The position numbers were made by a program, and so were the translations under genes. From Pavlovales sp. CCMP2436 (lineage: Eukaryota; Haptophyta; Pavlovophyceae; Pavlovales), in contig MU631319.1 of NCBI GenBank assembly GCA_026770615.1, positions 677,919-693,390 on the forward strand: DNA of 15,472 bases, read 5' to 3'. Shown here one piece after another: positions 1-6,990 of this stretch; position 1 is the stretch's first letter, and each line of letters begins with the position of its first letter. The notes under the pieces are model-generated. The model was not told the origin of the DNA, searched no databases, and saw only the letters and a list, made by a program, of their open reading frames with translations.

Positions 1-501
1 GCGTACAAAGGGAAACAGCGCTCGGAGGCGCTCTTCGCGAACAACTTCGAGGCCAAATTTGGCCATCCAGACAAGGCGGTCGTCGCGTGGGGCAACTGGT
101 CGGCGGCACCGGGCATGCGCGGCCAAGCGCCCGTGCCGGGCAAGCGGCTGCGCGATGTGCTGCGCGCGCGCGGCTACCGCGTCGCGCTGCTCGACGAGTT
201 CGGCACCTCGACGACGTGCTACCTATGTGAGCACCCATCCAAGTCTTGCGCACCCTTTCGGATGTGCAGGAACCCGCGCCCTCACCGGCGCGCGGCGCAC
301 CCCGAGGTGCTTCGTCACGGGCTGATCCAATGCGGACTCTGCAGCACCGGACCGAGCGACTCGACCGGGACGGCCTCAGAGAGCCGGATCCGCGCCATCT
401 TCAACCGCGACGTGCACGCTTGCCTCAACATGCAGCGCATCGCGCGCGCGGCGCTCTTCGACCGCGCGGCCCGCCCCGCGCACCTCTCACGCTCGAGGTG
501 A
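1..501 (+). CDS. Fanzor/TnpB-like RNA-guided nuclease, C-terminal part (5'-truncated by the window edge)
   Basis: Frame 1 is open from base 1 to the TGA at 499-501 (166 codons). Seen: a VVAWGNWS strand, a GKRLRDVLRARG helix, then LLDEFGTSTTC, whose Glu (196-198) fits the RuvC-II catalytic residue. A zinc ribbon follows: CYLC at residues 73-76, a middle C-x5-C pair and a closing CGLC. The segment FNRDVHACLNM holds the RuvC-III Asp (409-411). This order, including the DEF-TS-C and NRD-x-A-x-N signatures, is that of Fanzor proteins, the eukaryotic relatives of transposon TnpB that cut DNA guided by an omega RNA. The RuvC-I Asp and guide-binding domains lie outside the window. The zinc ribbon is long, with an insert of about 30 residues between its Cys pairs. 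No break is seen in the visible part. Another TnpB-like family is possible; the nuclease class is well supported. Confidence 0.85.
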   Translation, partial: AYKGKQRSEALFANNFEAKFGHPDKAVVAWGNWSAAPGMRGQAPVPGKRLRDVLRARGYRVALLDEFGTSTTCYLCEHPSKSCAPFRMCRNPRPHRRAAHPEVLRHGLIQCGLCSTGPSDSTGTASESRIRAIFNRDVHACLNMQRIARAALFDRAARPAHLSRSR

Positions 502-550
502 ACCAGCGGGCGTCAACTCTCCGGGGTCCTCAACCGGGACTCCAAAAACC

Positions 551-588
551 GCGGTACCGATGTACCGCGTACAGGACGGTCCTGTACG
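551..588 (+). other. Two abutting perfect hairpins 3' of the Fanzor-like gene (omega-RNA or 3'-end candidate)
   Basis: Hairpin 1 pairs GCGGTAC (551-557) with GTACCGC (562-568) around a 4-nt loop. Hairpin 2 pairs GTACAGGA (569-576) with TCCTGTAC (580-587) around a 3-nt loop, and C568-G588 could extend it in place of the last pair of hairpin 1. Both stems are perfect and begin 50 nt after the stop codon. In TnpB and Fanzor loci the guide RNA is commonly read from the 3' end of the gene and the sequence just beyond it, so the position fits. A transposon end or a transcript-processing hairpin would also fit. Confidence 0.45.
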
Positions 589-1198
589 TGATTATTAAGT
601 ATAACCCGACGAAATTTTCGTTTGTAATGTTAAGAATCAGTTTGTTACAACTGGCACGGCTTCAAAAAGGAAGAAAAAAAGCAGGCAGCGATTGACTGAA
701 GCCAGAGCCGGTTGCCTCGTGAAGGGTTGCCACATCACGCGATCACGCTGTCTCGCGTCTCACGATCGACGTAGGGACGGCCTCAAGAGCGGGCGCACAC
801 GACTGCTGGAGAAGAAGAAGGGCAGGGGGGCCTCCCTCCGAGCAAGGTGAGCAAGGTGTTCGAGGATGAGGCAGTAGCTTTTTGCTGCGAGCGAAGTGTT
901 CAAAGCTGGCGGCTGAGAATTTTGACAAAATACTGAATATCGAACGTCATCTAGGCAGCGCTTAGCGTCTCATTATAACAGGTGAAGCTTCATGTCTAGG
1001 TCTGAGGGCTCAAAGTGTTAAGCTGCCACCCAACGGCCGACGGGGGTTGCAAATGTCTGGTGCTCAAAGCTGCGACTGAGAACCCAAGAACAGGGTCCAG
1101 GCGGGACACACTCTCTCTCTCTCTCCCCCCCCTCCTCCCTCCATCCTTTCCCATCATCCATCTGCTCTCTCTCTTACCCCCCCCCCCCGTACCCTCCC
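589..1198. other. Non-genic stretch: diverged short duplication, CT microsatellite, C tracts
   Basis: No convincing gene. Bases 897-919 and 1061-1082 are diverged copies of the same roughly 22-nt sequence (GTGYTCAAAGCTG...CTGAGA). On the minus strand the 1061-1090 copy reads through a WVLS-like segment resembling the end of Kelch exon 8, so this may be decayed 3' material of the Kelch gene. A CT run lies at about 1110-1125 and C tracts around 1126-1190. A downstream Kelch exon on the minus strand cannot be excluded. Confidence 0.4.
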
Positions 1199-1408
1199 TT
1201 AAAGGATTTTGATACCATCTTGTCCAACGCTGAGAACCCCTGTCCTGTGGAGACCGGACTTTACCGGTACCGGAATATGCTCATTTGAGCTCCGGACGCG
1301 CAGAGCCCCAAAACAATAGTCCGGGTCTCTATCGGACGCTCAGAACCCAACAGTCGTCGAGCATACTGGTAGAGGTCGTGCCGCCGAAGATTAAAACTGA
1401 AATGCCTC
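1199..1408 (-). CDS. Kelch gene exon 8: blade 6, split by a 100-bp element
   Basis: The acceptor CGTGCAG|GAGGC joins in phase 1 to give GGISVLIFGGTTSTSMLDDC and then WVLS. With the element at 1240-1339 in place the frame runs WVLSVR and stops at TAG (1331-1329). Without it and one copy of the 9-bp duplication the frame continues WVLSVGQDGIKIL and stops at TAA (1201-1199). The insertion therefore removes only the last few residues. The tail could instead be an exon ending at GATG|GTATCA. Confidence 0.65.
1240..1339 (-). mobile_element. MITE-like element, copy 1, inserted in Kelch exon 8
   Basis: Ends are inverted repeats: CTGTCCTGTGGAGACC at 1240-1255 and, on the minus strand from 1337, GTCCGATAGAGACCCGGAC. 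The element is flanked by 9-bp direct repeats TGAGAACCC (1231-1239) and TCAGAACCC (1340-1348), which differ at one base. The same termini occur at 7877-7988 with a different interior, so this is a family of non-autonomous DNA transposons. A 9-bp duplication is usual for Mutator-like elements. No coding capacity. Confidence 0.65.
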
Positions 1409-1641
1409 CTGCACGCGCGTCGCCCTCTGTTTTTTTTTTTTTTTTTGCGAGTGGTGCGGGAATAGGGAGTATTGAATTGTGAGCCACTTAAAAAAAACGA
1501 GATGCAGAGGTAGCGCTTAGAAGACCTATTATAAAAAAGCGCTCCGCCCCGGACCGGCCGATTGTGTGTGTGTGTATCTGTCTGTGTTTGTGTGGTGGTT
1601 GGAGGTGGTGGATTTAGAAAGTGATTTAAATGCACTCTTAC

Positions 1642-1742
1642 CTGCGGGTTTTAAAACGTCGGCGGGTACAGCGCAGGCACAGTGGCTGAAGCGCGGAGGG
1701 GGGCCCTCTGCGACGCATCCGATTGTCGAGCTCAGCCGGTAC
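1642..1742 (-). CDS. Kelch gene exon 7: blade 5/6 junction
   Basis: The acceptor is a C tract ending CCCCAG|GTACCG; the donor is CCGCAG|GTAAGA, the best consensus donor in the gene. AA|G completes a Lys codon, then YRLSSTIGCVAEGPPPRFSH and CACAVPADVLKPA. The GPPPRFSH motif matches exon 3 (PPAPRFSH). A 5' partial copy lies upstream at 1830-1853. Length is 101 nt, ending in phase 1. Confidence 0.75.
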
Positions 1743-1829
1743 CTGGGGGGGGGGGAGGCAGTGTGGGCAAAGAGTAGCCATACATAGCTAGGTAAATACA
1801 TAGTTAGTTAGTGGAAGGGGTATCAATGT

Positions 1830-1853
1830 CCAATTGACGACCTCAGCCGATAC
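1830..1853 (-). repeat. Decayed copy of the 5' end of Kelch exon 7
   Basis: AGGTATCGGCTGAGGTCGTC on the minus strand matches the first bases of exon 7, including the AG before the junction. It lies in intron 6, about 90 nt upstream of the real exon. Confidence 0.6.
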
Positions 1854-1910
1854 CTAAGCACGTGTGTGTGAAAGAGGGGGGGGTAATAAAATAAAACTAA
1901 ATAAACGTAC

Positions 1911-1966
1911 TTCGAGGCGTCTGCCGTGTCGGGCACGAAATCAAGAAGCGCGAATACGTCGAGGGC
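1911..1966 (-). CDS. Kelch gene exon 6: blade 5, LD strand
   Basis: A 56-nt exon between TAAAAG|GCCCTC and CTCGAA|GTACGT. It reads ALDVFALLDFVPDTADAS and leaves two bases (AA). After exon 5 in phase 0 this supplies the expected D-V-F-x-L-D strand. The polypyrimidine tract is poor, so the acceptor is the weakest in the model. Confidence 0.6.
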
Positions 1967-2107
1967 CTTTTATTATGTATGGTTTATGATATATGAGTTA
2001 TAATTTAATGTGATTTATGATTTATGATTTACTATTATTAGGGGATAAGTGGCGGGGGGGGGGGTGGGGGGGGACCTGCGAAAGTCAAGAATACCACACA
2101 CACGCAC

Positions 2108-2135
2108 TTCCTGTTTGGCCCCGACATCAGAAGCA
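2108..2135 (-). repeat. Decayed copy of the 3' end of Kelch exon 5 (second)
   Basis: Encodes DVGAKQE followed by a GTGCGT donor, matching the VGAKQE|GTA end of exon 5. Preceding bases have diverged. It lies in intron 5. Confidence 0.55.
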
Positions 2136-2204
2136 GGGAATGGACTCAATAACAGCATTTTTTTTTCAACCTCCAGTTCACACATCAGGCACAAACAACA
2201 ACAG

Positions 2205-2327
2205 GCGATCAACCCTCGGCAACTCAACGATATAACGTTTGTCAGTGATGGCCCTTCAGCTGAATGGGCGCAGCTGGAGGTACCTACTGGCAAGGCGGGT
2301 CCACTCCTCGAAGTGATTTCGTTATAG
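2205..2327 (+). pseudogene. Kelch-like exon on the opposite strand, inside intron 5 of the Kelch gene
   Basis: After AACAACAG| the plus strand reads AINPRQLNDITFVSDG and then AEWAQLEVPTGKAG, ending in TAG at 2325-2327, with a possible earlier donor GAG|GTACCT at 2279. L-N-D-I-T ... W-x-x-L-x-x-x-x-G is the second half of a Kelch repeat. It starts in phase 0, the phase in which minus-strand exon 5 ends, so in the same orientation it would join exon 5 seamlessly. It may be an inverted exon copy or a relic of another Kelch gene. The Kelch likeness could be chance over such a short stretch. Confidence 0.4.
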
Positions 2328-2422
2328 ACCAACGACGATGAGGGGTCTCAAGCGGAATAAATTAAAAATATAACATATTCGATCTCAGCGTATGTTGGTA
2401 GCATTTTTTTTTTTTTTTTTAC

Positions 2423-2474
2423 CTCCTGCTTGGCCCCGACCCCACCGAACACTAATGCCTGCCGTCCGCTCGCA
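2423..2474 (-). repeat. Decayed copy of the 3' end of Kelch exon 5 (first)
   Basis: Encodes ASGRQALVFGGVGAKQE followed by GTA, matching the end of exon 5 at both DNA and protein level. It lacks the exon's 5' half and an obvious acceptor. It lies in intron 5, about 145 nt past the real donor. Confidence 0.7.
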
Positions 2475-2567
2475 TACTCTAACAACTACAAGGGCGGTGG
2501 TGTGGATGGGGCGGGGAGGAGTGGGGGGTAGGGGCTAGGAGCATCTGATACCCCCGAACGCTCGTAC

Positions 2568-2662
2568 CTCCTGCTTGGCCCCGACGCCACTGAACACGAG
2601 CGCCCGCCGTCCGCTCGCAGCCATCGCGTGCCATGCAGCGATTAATGGGTAGGCGGGTGTCC
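2568..2662 (-). CDS. Kelch gene exon 5: blade 5 core
   Basis: Acceptor ATTTAG|GGACAC and donor CAGGAG|GTACGA bound 95 nt. It reads GTPAYPLIAAWHAMA, then RRALVFSGVGAKQE. The partial copy at 2423-2474 encodes VFGGVGAKQE, the more canonical Kelch core, so the Gly-to-Ser change in exon 5 is derived or the copy preserves an older state. It ends in phase 0. Confidence 0.75.
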
Positions 2663-2901
2663 CTAAATATACACATTTATTTATGATACATAATTACATA
2701 ATTACATTGGCATCTATTTCATGAGTATTACACACTTAAAAAAAGAGGACGGGACACACTTGTTTATTTAAATATTATTTCCTATCCCCATAGACCTATC
2801 TCCACAGCGTGCAAATAATAACATTGCGACGATTATTATGATTGCATGTCAGCCCGCAAGTCGACGATTTTGTATTTAGTATTGTTTGTAACTATGATTA
2901 C

Positions 2902-2968
2902 CTGGTCCTAGCTCCACAGTGCACCAAGTGCGCTTCGCGACGTCGAGTACCACACAGTCACTCAAGCG
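2902..2968 (-). CDS. Kelch gene exon 4: blade 4, second half
   Basis: A 67-nt exon after a C-rich acceptor tract (CCCCAG|CGCTTG). It reads RLSDCVVLDVAKRTWCTVE and continues L-G-P before CAG|GTAATC. Joined to exon 3 in phase 0, GGIDGSK-RLSDCVVLD is a textbook Kelch repeat continuation, which is the main support for such a short exon. Confidence 0.75.
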
Positions 2969-3016
2969 CTGGGGAGGGGGGGGGAGGTCCGTCGATTATC
3001 ACTTTTTTTTTATCAC

Positions 3017-3076
3017 CTTGCTCCCATCGATCCCGCCGCAAATCGCGAGCAGGGCATGCCCCGTCAGAAGCAGTGA
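3017..3076 (-). repeat. Decayed copy of the 3' end of Kelch exon 3
   Basis: Matches exon 3 from TCTGACGGGGC to GGGAGCAAG|GTGA (ICGGIDGSK). A 2-nt deletion relative to exon 3 breaks the frame between ASDG and ICGG. It lies in intron 3, downstream of the exon. Confidence 0.7.
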
Positions 3077-3186
3077 CGGGGAAGGGAGGGTGGGGGCGGG
3101 GATGGGGGGGGGAGGGGGGGTTTCTATAGCCTTACATGAGGGTGGGGGGAGGATAATAACAATATTATTATTAAAACAAGAAGTAC

Positions 3187-3290
3187 CTTGCTGCCATCAA
3201 TGCCGCCGCAGATCACGAGTAGCGTAGGCGCCCCGTCAGACGCAGCGAGCACGCACGATGAGTGCGAGAAGCGGGGGGCGGGAGGCTTGC
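3187..3290 (-). CDS. Kelch gene exon 3: blade 4, first half
   Basis: Acceptor GTGCAG|GCAAG and donor AGCAAG|GTACTT bound 104 nt. It reads GKPPAPRFSHSSCVL, then TLLVICGGIDGSK, and ends in phase 0. The PPxPRFSHSS and ICGG motifs are standard Kelch positions. It is flanked by a 5' partial copy upstream (3369-3406) and a frameshifted 3' partial copy downstream (3017-3076). Confidence 0.8.
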
Positions 3291-3368
3291 CTGCACGGAG
3301 AATTCGTTAGTGGTTGGTAGAGTAAAAGTTGAGTTTTGTGTCAGGCATTTTTTTTTTATTATTTGTTA

Positions 3369-3406
3369 AGACGGCGTGCACGCACAACGAGTGCAAATAG
3401 CGAGGA
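3369..3406 (-). repeat. Decayed copy of the 5' half of Kelch exon 3
   Basis: On the minus strand CCTCGCTATTTGCACTCG and the following bases encode PRYLHSLCVHAV, against PRFSHSSCVLAA in exon 3. It lies in intron 2, upstream of the real exon. Confidence 0.6.
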
Positions 3407-3530
3407 ACATAATGCTGGACTACTCTACCCACAGGCAGTGCGGCATTGAGGGTGGCACGTTGGTTTTTTTTTTTTTTTTTTAACTCTTCGGTGTTGCGTA
3501 CTTATTATTAGTAAAAATAACAATAACAAT

Positions 3531-3602
3531 CTTATTATTTATTAATATTATTATTTACCTGCGACCTCGACTCACGTCCACTCAGTAATCGCTAAATCCC
3601 CC
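3531..3602 (-). repeat. Tandem copy of the exon 2/intron 2 boundary
   Basis: 3531-3597 repeats 3616-3682 at an 85-nt offset: intronic CTTATTATTTATTAATATTA, then the donor and the last 39 nt of exon 2. Here CGA has become TGA (3574-3572) while GAG is intact; the real exon has CGA intact and GAG changed to TAG. This is the only partial copy in which the flanking intron sequence is also clearly duplicated. Confidence 0.75.
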
Positions 3603-3643
3603 CCCTCCCCCCATACTTATTATTTATTAATATTATTGGATAC

Positions 3644-3790
3644 CTGCGACCTAGACTCGCGTCCAATCAGTCGTCGCTAAATCGAGCGTTGCTAAATCCC
3701 CTAGCGAACCTTTGGCTGAAGAGCCCCCGAACACCCACATCAAGCCATTGGCTACATCAGCCGTGTGCCCGCTACGCGCGGCGATCGCTC
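3644..3790 (-). CDS. Kelch gene exon 2: blade 3, with in-frame TAG
   Basis: The acceptor CCACAG|GAGCG joins exon 1 in phase 1 to give GGAIAARSGHTAD. The exon then reads LMWVFGG, GSLGDLATLDLATTDW and a terminal VAG before CAG|GTATCC. Within TRV*VAG the stop TAG (3651-3653) aligns with GAG in the partial copy at 3559-3597, so the ancestral residue was probably Glu. Length is 147 nt. Confidence 0.75.
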
Positions 3791-3840
3791 CTGTGGGGTA
3801 GATTCAGATATAGGAGTGATAGGAGTCATCTGGGGGGTGG

Positions 3841-3878
3841 GTGGGTGTGTGTGTGTGTGTGTGGGTGGGTGGGTGAGG
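3841..3878. repeat. GT/GGGT microsatellite in Kelch intron 1
   Basis: A run of GT, then GGGT units, followed by a G tract. On the coding (minus) strand it is CA/CCCA-rich and occupies most of the 102-nt intron 1 (3791-3892). Confidence 0.8.
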
Positions 3879-3892
3879 GGGGGGCATCGCAC

Positions 3893-4829
3893 CTCCAGAC
3901 GCGGGCCACTGCCGCCACGACAGCACGCCGGGTATGGACTCCTGTGTCTCCGCAAGTGCCCAGCCCCTGATCGCAAAGCCCATTTCGGGCGGAGGCGGTC
4001 TCTCCTCCTCAGCACTCGGTTCCAGCTCCTCTACAGAGCCCTTTCGGGTTTTCTCCTTGGCAGCACCCTTGGCTTTGGGGTCACCCGCCTTTGCATCAGC
4101 AGCTTCGGCACCGACCTCTGGCACGCCGGCCGCGAGAAGCCGGTCACGCATGCGGCACAGGACAGCGCGCGGGAGCTCCTCGCCATCGACGCCGTAGGCG
4201 CGCCAGCCGATCGCGAGGAGCGGCTCGATCGTCAGCTTGAGCGAGACGCAGCCACCGGAAGACGCGGGTTCCGAGAGTGTAACGGCCTCGGCCGGGAGCT
4301 CCAGCGCAGCCTCCAGCGCGGTGCGGAGGACGCGCACGTCGAAGAGGGGGAGCGGCGCAAGCTCGTCCGCGGGTGTGCCCTTGGGCTTGGCCGCGCCCTT
4401 CTGCCGCGCGGCGAGGTCGGCATCGACCTCCTCCGCCGTCAGGACCGCTTCCACGTTGAGCGTCAGCTCGTAATGGGTACGCGATCCGACGGTGCACAGC
4501 TCCCACAAATCGCCGAGCTTGGCCGAGGCTGCGTCGATCCCTCCAAAGACGAGCACGCCATCGCCGTCCTCACGCGCGCAGCACGTGTGCCCGGAGCGCG
4601 CCCTCGGCGCCGGACCGTCCGGAAGCTGCTCGAGCCGCCAGCCGCCGGTCGCTGTCCAGATCGAGAGGTGAGCAGTGACCTCGCTGCGCGCGTACAGCTC
4701 GTCGTACTGCAGGCCGCCGAACGCGAAGACGGAGGTGCCAGCCGCGCAGCACGCCGCGCCGACGCACGGAGCGCCGAGGCTGGAGTCCGCCCTCGCCGAG
4801 AGGAGCTGCTGTTCCTGCGGCTCATCCAT
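3893..4829 (-). CDS. Kelch gene exon 1: start, blades 1-2 and inserted domain
   Basis: The ATG is at 4829-4827 (M-D-E-P-Q-E-Q), the first ATG in the open frame; 18 nt of upstream in-frame sequence has none. Residues 34-39 (VFAFGG), 58-69 (WT...W-R-L-E-Q-L) and 72-82 (GPAPRARSGHT) form blade 1. Residues 92-111 (VLVFGG ... GDLWEL) begin blade 2. Residues about 112-300 leave the Kelch pattern: a segment YELTLNVEAVLTAEEV and a later ELPAEAV...VSLKLTI strand, then a Lys/Ala/Glu-rich linker and a PPPPEMGF stretch. Blade 3 begins at the 3' end (W-P-A-S-G). The donor is GGAG|GTGCGA, leaving one base. Confidence 0.85.
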
Positions 4830-5145
4830 TCCCGGCTCCGTCAGCAATCATTAATAATTTGTCAATTTGCGACCGTTATGTCTGTCATGGAGGTACGTAT
4901 TTCTAGATATTTACACGGACTACGCAGTCACTTGAAGGAGTCAGCCTTCTGCACTCGGATCTTTTGTTGAAGAGGCTCGGGATGCATGACTTTCTTTCGC
5001 TTCCCCCCGTGAAACTCAATATTCAATACATTGAATAATGGCAATTAGTTAGTGAATCAAATTTCGCGCGGTTTTGCTCATTGAGCGTACTACGACACAT
5101 TCGCGCGGCGTACGGACGGCCGGCCGCACATCCATCGTGCCGGTC
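4830..5145. promoter_or_regulatory. Shared upstream region of two divergent genes
   Basis: 316 nt between the Kelch start (minus strand) and the ATG at 5146 (plus strand). It is AT-rich at 4848-4865 and 5011-5056, with no coding sequence or known motif recognised. It must hold both promoters unless upstream exons were missed. Confidence 0.4.
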
Positions 5146-5628
5146 ATGAAGCAAGGAAGCGGACGTGCTTCCGGCGCGCGTGCCTCCGTGGGCAGTTCGA
5201 ACGTCCGCGCACTCGCGGGCTGGGTCCGGATCGGCGACGGCGAGTTCTACCACCGCACGGGCCTGTCTGAGGTGGGCCTCCTCGTGCTGAACTGCGACAT
5301 CGCACTGAACCCCGAGGACGTGGTGACGCTCTCCCGCGCCAACCGTGCAGCGCAGGGCGCCGGCAACGTCTGCTTCGGCGCAGAAAAGACGACCGCCCTC
5401 GACATCCCGCAGGGCCGGCGCAGCTCTGCGCCCGACCACACCGCGAACACGCACACACACACACAAACCCCGCCCACACACACGCACACGTACACACACT
5501 GTACACCCCCAACCCCGCGCACAGACGAAGAAGGACGTACAGCCAAGCCGCTTCGAGCCTTGGCGGCTATGGCGAAACGCCATGTCTGACATCGTGCAAA
5601 AAGAAACGCCAATATCCATGGCGCTGTG
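5146..5628 (+). CDS. Unrecognised protein, probably two exons
   Basis: From ATG 5146 a GC-rich frame reads MKQGSGRASGARASVGSS, ALAGWVRIGDGEFYHRTG, LLVLNCDIALNPEDVV and on to TTALDIPQ. It then enters a CA microsatellite (5448-5500), probably intronic. After CGCGCACAG| at about 5521 a second frame reads TKKDVQPSRFEPWRLW, then RNAMSDIV and a tail to TGA 5626-5628. The Trp-rich tail looks like real protein. No GT occurs between about 5370 and 5490, so a GT-AG intron in the expected place is missing; a GC-AG donor is possible. Without splicing the frame runs through the repeat to 5589. Upstream the frame is open to about 5074 without an ATG. I recognise no domain. Confidence 0.45.
5448..5500. repeat. 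CA microsatellite
   Basis: Interrupted CA/CACACG run inside the probable intron of the 5146 gene. It creates long spurious frames rich in Thr-His or Cys-Val on either strand. Confidence 0.85.
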
Positions 5629-6217
5629 ATATGTTGTGCTGTGCTGTGATCAACTATTACATTATTATATAATACTTTAAATAATACTTTAAATATAACT
5701 TGAAGTCTTGGCTACGACTCCCGTCCTGCTCGATTGCTCGATCTCAGCTTCGATCTCAGACATGTCGCCAATCGCACCCTGCTGAGCCACTGATATATAT
5801 TTTTACCAGCTCCCCACTTCGGCGTAGCGCGTAGGAGCCTGTGTCGGAGCGCTAAGATCAGTTTGACTTAAATTTGGAACACCGCCAGCCTGAACCCCCC
5901 TTCGTTAATATAACATGAATATTGATTAACTTTGATCGTTGGCCGTCCCAGTGTCATATTTCATTGTCTGGCTGCCTTTTTTTAAGTATGGCCTATCCCC
6001 TGGCTGGCCCTTATGCTTCCTCGTAAATTATTGATAGGGATTCAAGCTGGCGTCTGACTGTCCTGGAAGTTATGCTGGTCTAAGCGCTGCGTCGCCCATT
6101 GCCTGCTGCGTGCCTTAGTTGGCTGCGCTAGCTTGGGCGCCACCGCGCGTGCCGATAGATCTCCGGTAGTGTGCCCGGGCAAGGGCTTTTAGGGAGATGA
6201 TCTTGTATATACAACAA
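5629..6217. other. Non-genic stretch upstream of kinase 1
   Basis: No kinase N-lobe exon or other gene found. Contents: two copies of TAATACTTTAAA near 5671-5695, the dispersed repeat at 5805-5900, and a GGTCTAAGCGCT motif near 6078 that recurs near 8223 and in both dispersed repeats. A 7-bp stem GTCCGGA/TCCGGAC lies just beyond at 6306-6328. Confidence 0.5.
5805..5900 (+). repeat. Dispersed repeat, copy A (inverted partner at 15279-15376)
   Basis: Begins ACCAGCTCCCCACTTCGGCG and ends CGCCAGCCTGAACCCCCC. The reverse complement of 15279-15376 aligns along the whole length with scattered substitutions and a 2-nt size difference. No coding capacity; probably a non-autonomous element or the end of a larger one. 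Confidence 0.75.
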
Positions 6218-6254
6218 CGCAACGACCAGTTCGCACTCGTTCAGCAATTCTTGC
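6218..6254 (+). repeat. Decayed copy of the 5' half of kinase 1 exon 1
   Basis: CGCAACGACCAGTTCGCACT and the following bases encode NDQFALVQQF, matching NDQLAIVQEF. It lies about 300 nt upstream of the real exon and has no AG acceptor directly before it. Confidence 0.7.
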
Positions 6255-6522
6255 GTTAGCCTGGAGTTGTTTTGGCCTCTGATTCGCGCGGCTTTTGAGC
6301 CGTTAGTCCGGATCTGATTTTTCCGGACAGGAGTTAGTAGTCTTACACAAGATAATTCTGCTTTGTTGTCGACAACTGTTATATTACATTGAAGTATATT
6401 GCTGTCATGTTAAATTAGGTTATATTAGATCTAGCACCATGTATGGCTGTCATACCCCTTGCCTGACCCTACCCCCTCCCATCCCACCCCACCCCACCTC
6501 CCACCCCACCTCATAAATACAG

Positions 6523-6603
6523 GGCAACGACCAGCTCGCTATCGTCCAGGAATTCGCGCCGTCCGGCACGCTCAAATCGCTTATCGGCACAGAGAACTCT
6601 AAG
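6523..6603 (+). CDS. Kinase 1 exon 1: beta5/hinge
   Basis: ATACAG|GGC to AAG|GTACCT, 27 codons, phase 0 at both ends. Reads GNDQLAIVQEFAPSGTLKSL and then IGTENSK. Kinase 2's exon ends ...QKDAQ in phase 0, so this is the missing next exon of that gene too. It is surrounded by four partial copies of itself. Confidence 0.8.
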
Positions 6604-6719
6604 GTACCTTCTTAATAAGCTCATTTAACGCCCCCCCCACCACCACCACCACCACTTGGAGCCCGAAGTTGCATGTACAGTAACGTGCATATTATTTGAT
6701 TATTCAAACTAAACAATTT

Positions 6720-6746
6720 CTCAAACCGCTTATCGGCACAGAGAAC
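6720..6746 (+). repeat. Decayed 3'-end copy of kinase 1 exon 1 (first)
   Basis: CTCAAACCGCTTATCGGCAC followed by AGAGAAC, nearly identical to the exon's LKSLIGTEN end. It lies in the intron, 143 nt past the true exon end. Confidence 0.75.
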
Positions 6747-6860
6747 AAGAGAACACTCGGGGTTTTTTTTTTCAGATCTTTTAAAACTGTTAGTTCTTTC
6801 AAATTATCCTAGTAGCATTTACATTAATTGGAAATTAGAGCTAGAAATTTAAGTTTATAA

Positions 6861-6901
6861 TCGGCACGCTCTACCCGCTCATCGCGATTGAGAACGCCTC
6901 G
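6861..6901 (+). repeat. Decayed 3'-end copy of kinase 1 exon 1 (second)
   Basis: Encodes GTLYPLIAIENAS against GTLKSLIGTENSK, an intronic partial copy about 155 nt beyond the first. Codon-level similarity exceeds DNA similarity in places. Confidence 0.65.
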
Positions 6902-6990
6902 ATTTTTTTTATTTATTTTTTCGAGTTTGAGTTTGAGTTTTTAAACATCCCCCAGTAACATGGACGTTATTTGCTCATTCGAACAATGAA

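Larger units (their letters stand above)
1199..4829 (-). pseudogene. Six-bladed Kelch-repeat propeller protein, eight exons, probably inactive
   Basis: Joining eight minus-strand exons through GT-AG junctions gives 1,608 nt (536 codons including the TAA at 1199-1201) once the element in exon 8 is left out. Every intron phase matches. Six Kelch blades follow: VFAFGG, VLVFGG, WVFGG, VICGG, VFSGV and LIFGG cores, with typical R-S-G-H, D-L-W and LD...W positions. About 185 non-Kelch residues sit between blades 2 and 3. Kelch propellers usually bind protein partners; no enzymatic domain is seen and no signal peptide is apparent. Two lesions are visible: an in-frame TAG in exon 2 (3651-3653) and a MITE-like insertion in exon 8 that supplies an early TAG. 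The stop could be a sequencing error or an allele, so the gene may have died recently. Exon 8 could also splice on at ATG|GTATCA near 1216. The gene is divergent from the gene at 5146. Confidence 0.75.

Noticed and set aside
743..928. A 61-codon minus-strand frame as a last Kelch exon
   Set aside because: No Kelch motif and no matching splice junction could be shown; only a short shared sequence with 1061-1082 links it to the area.
3765..4970. A 401-codon open frame on the plus strand
   Set aside because: It is antisense to Kelch exon 1, which has clear Kelch motifs and matching splice phases. The plus frame is Arg/Gly-rich with no recognisable motif and arises from high GC.
5023..5619. A 198-codon minus-strand frame
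   Set aside because: Cys/Val runs come from the CA repeat and the rest is antisense to the better plus-strand frame of the 5146 gene.
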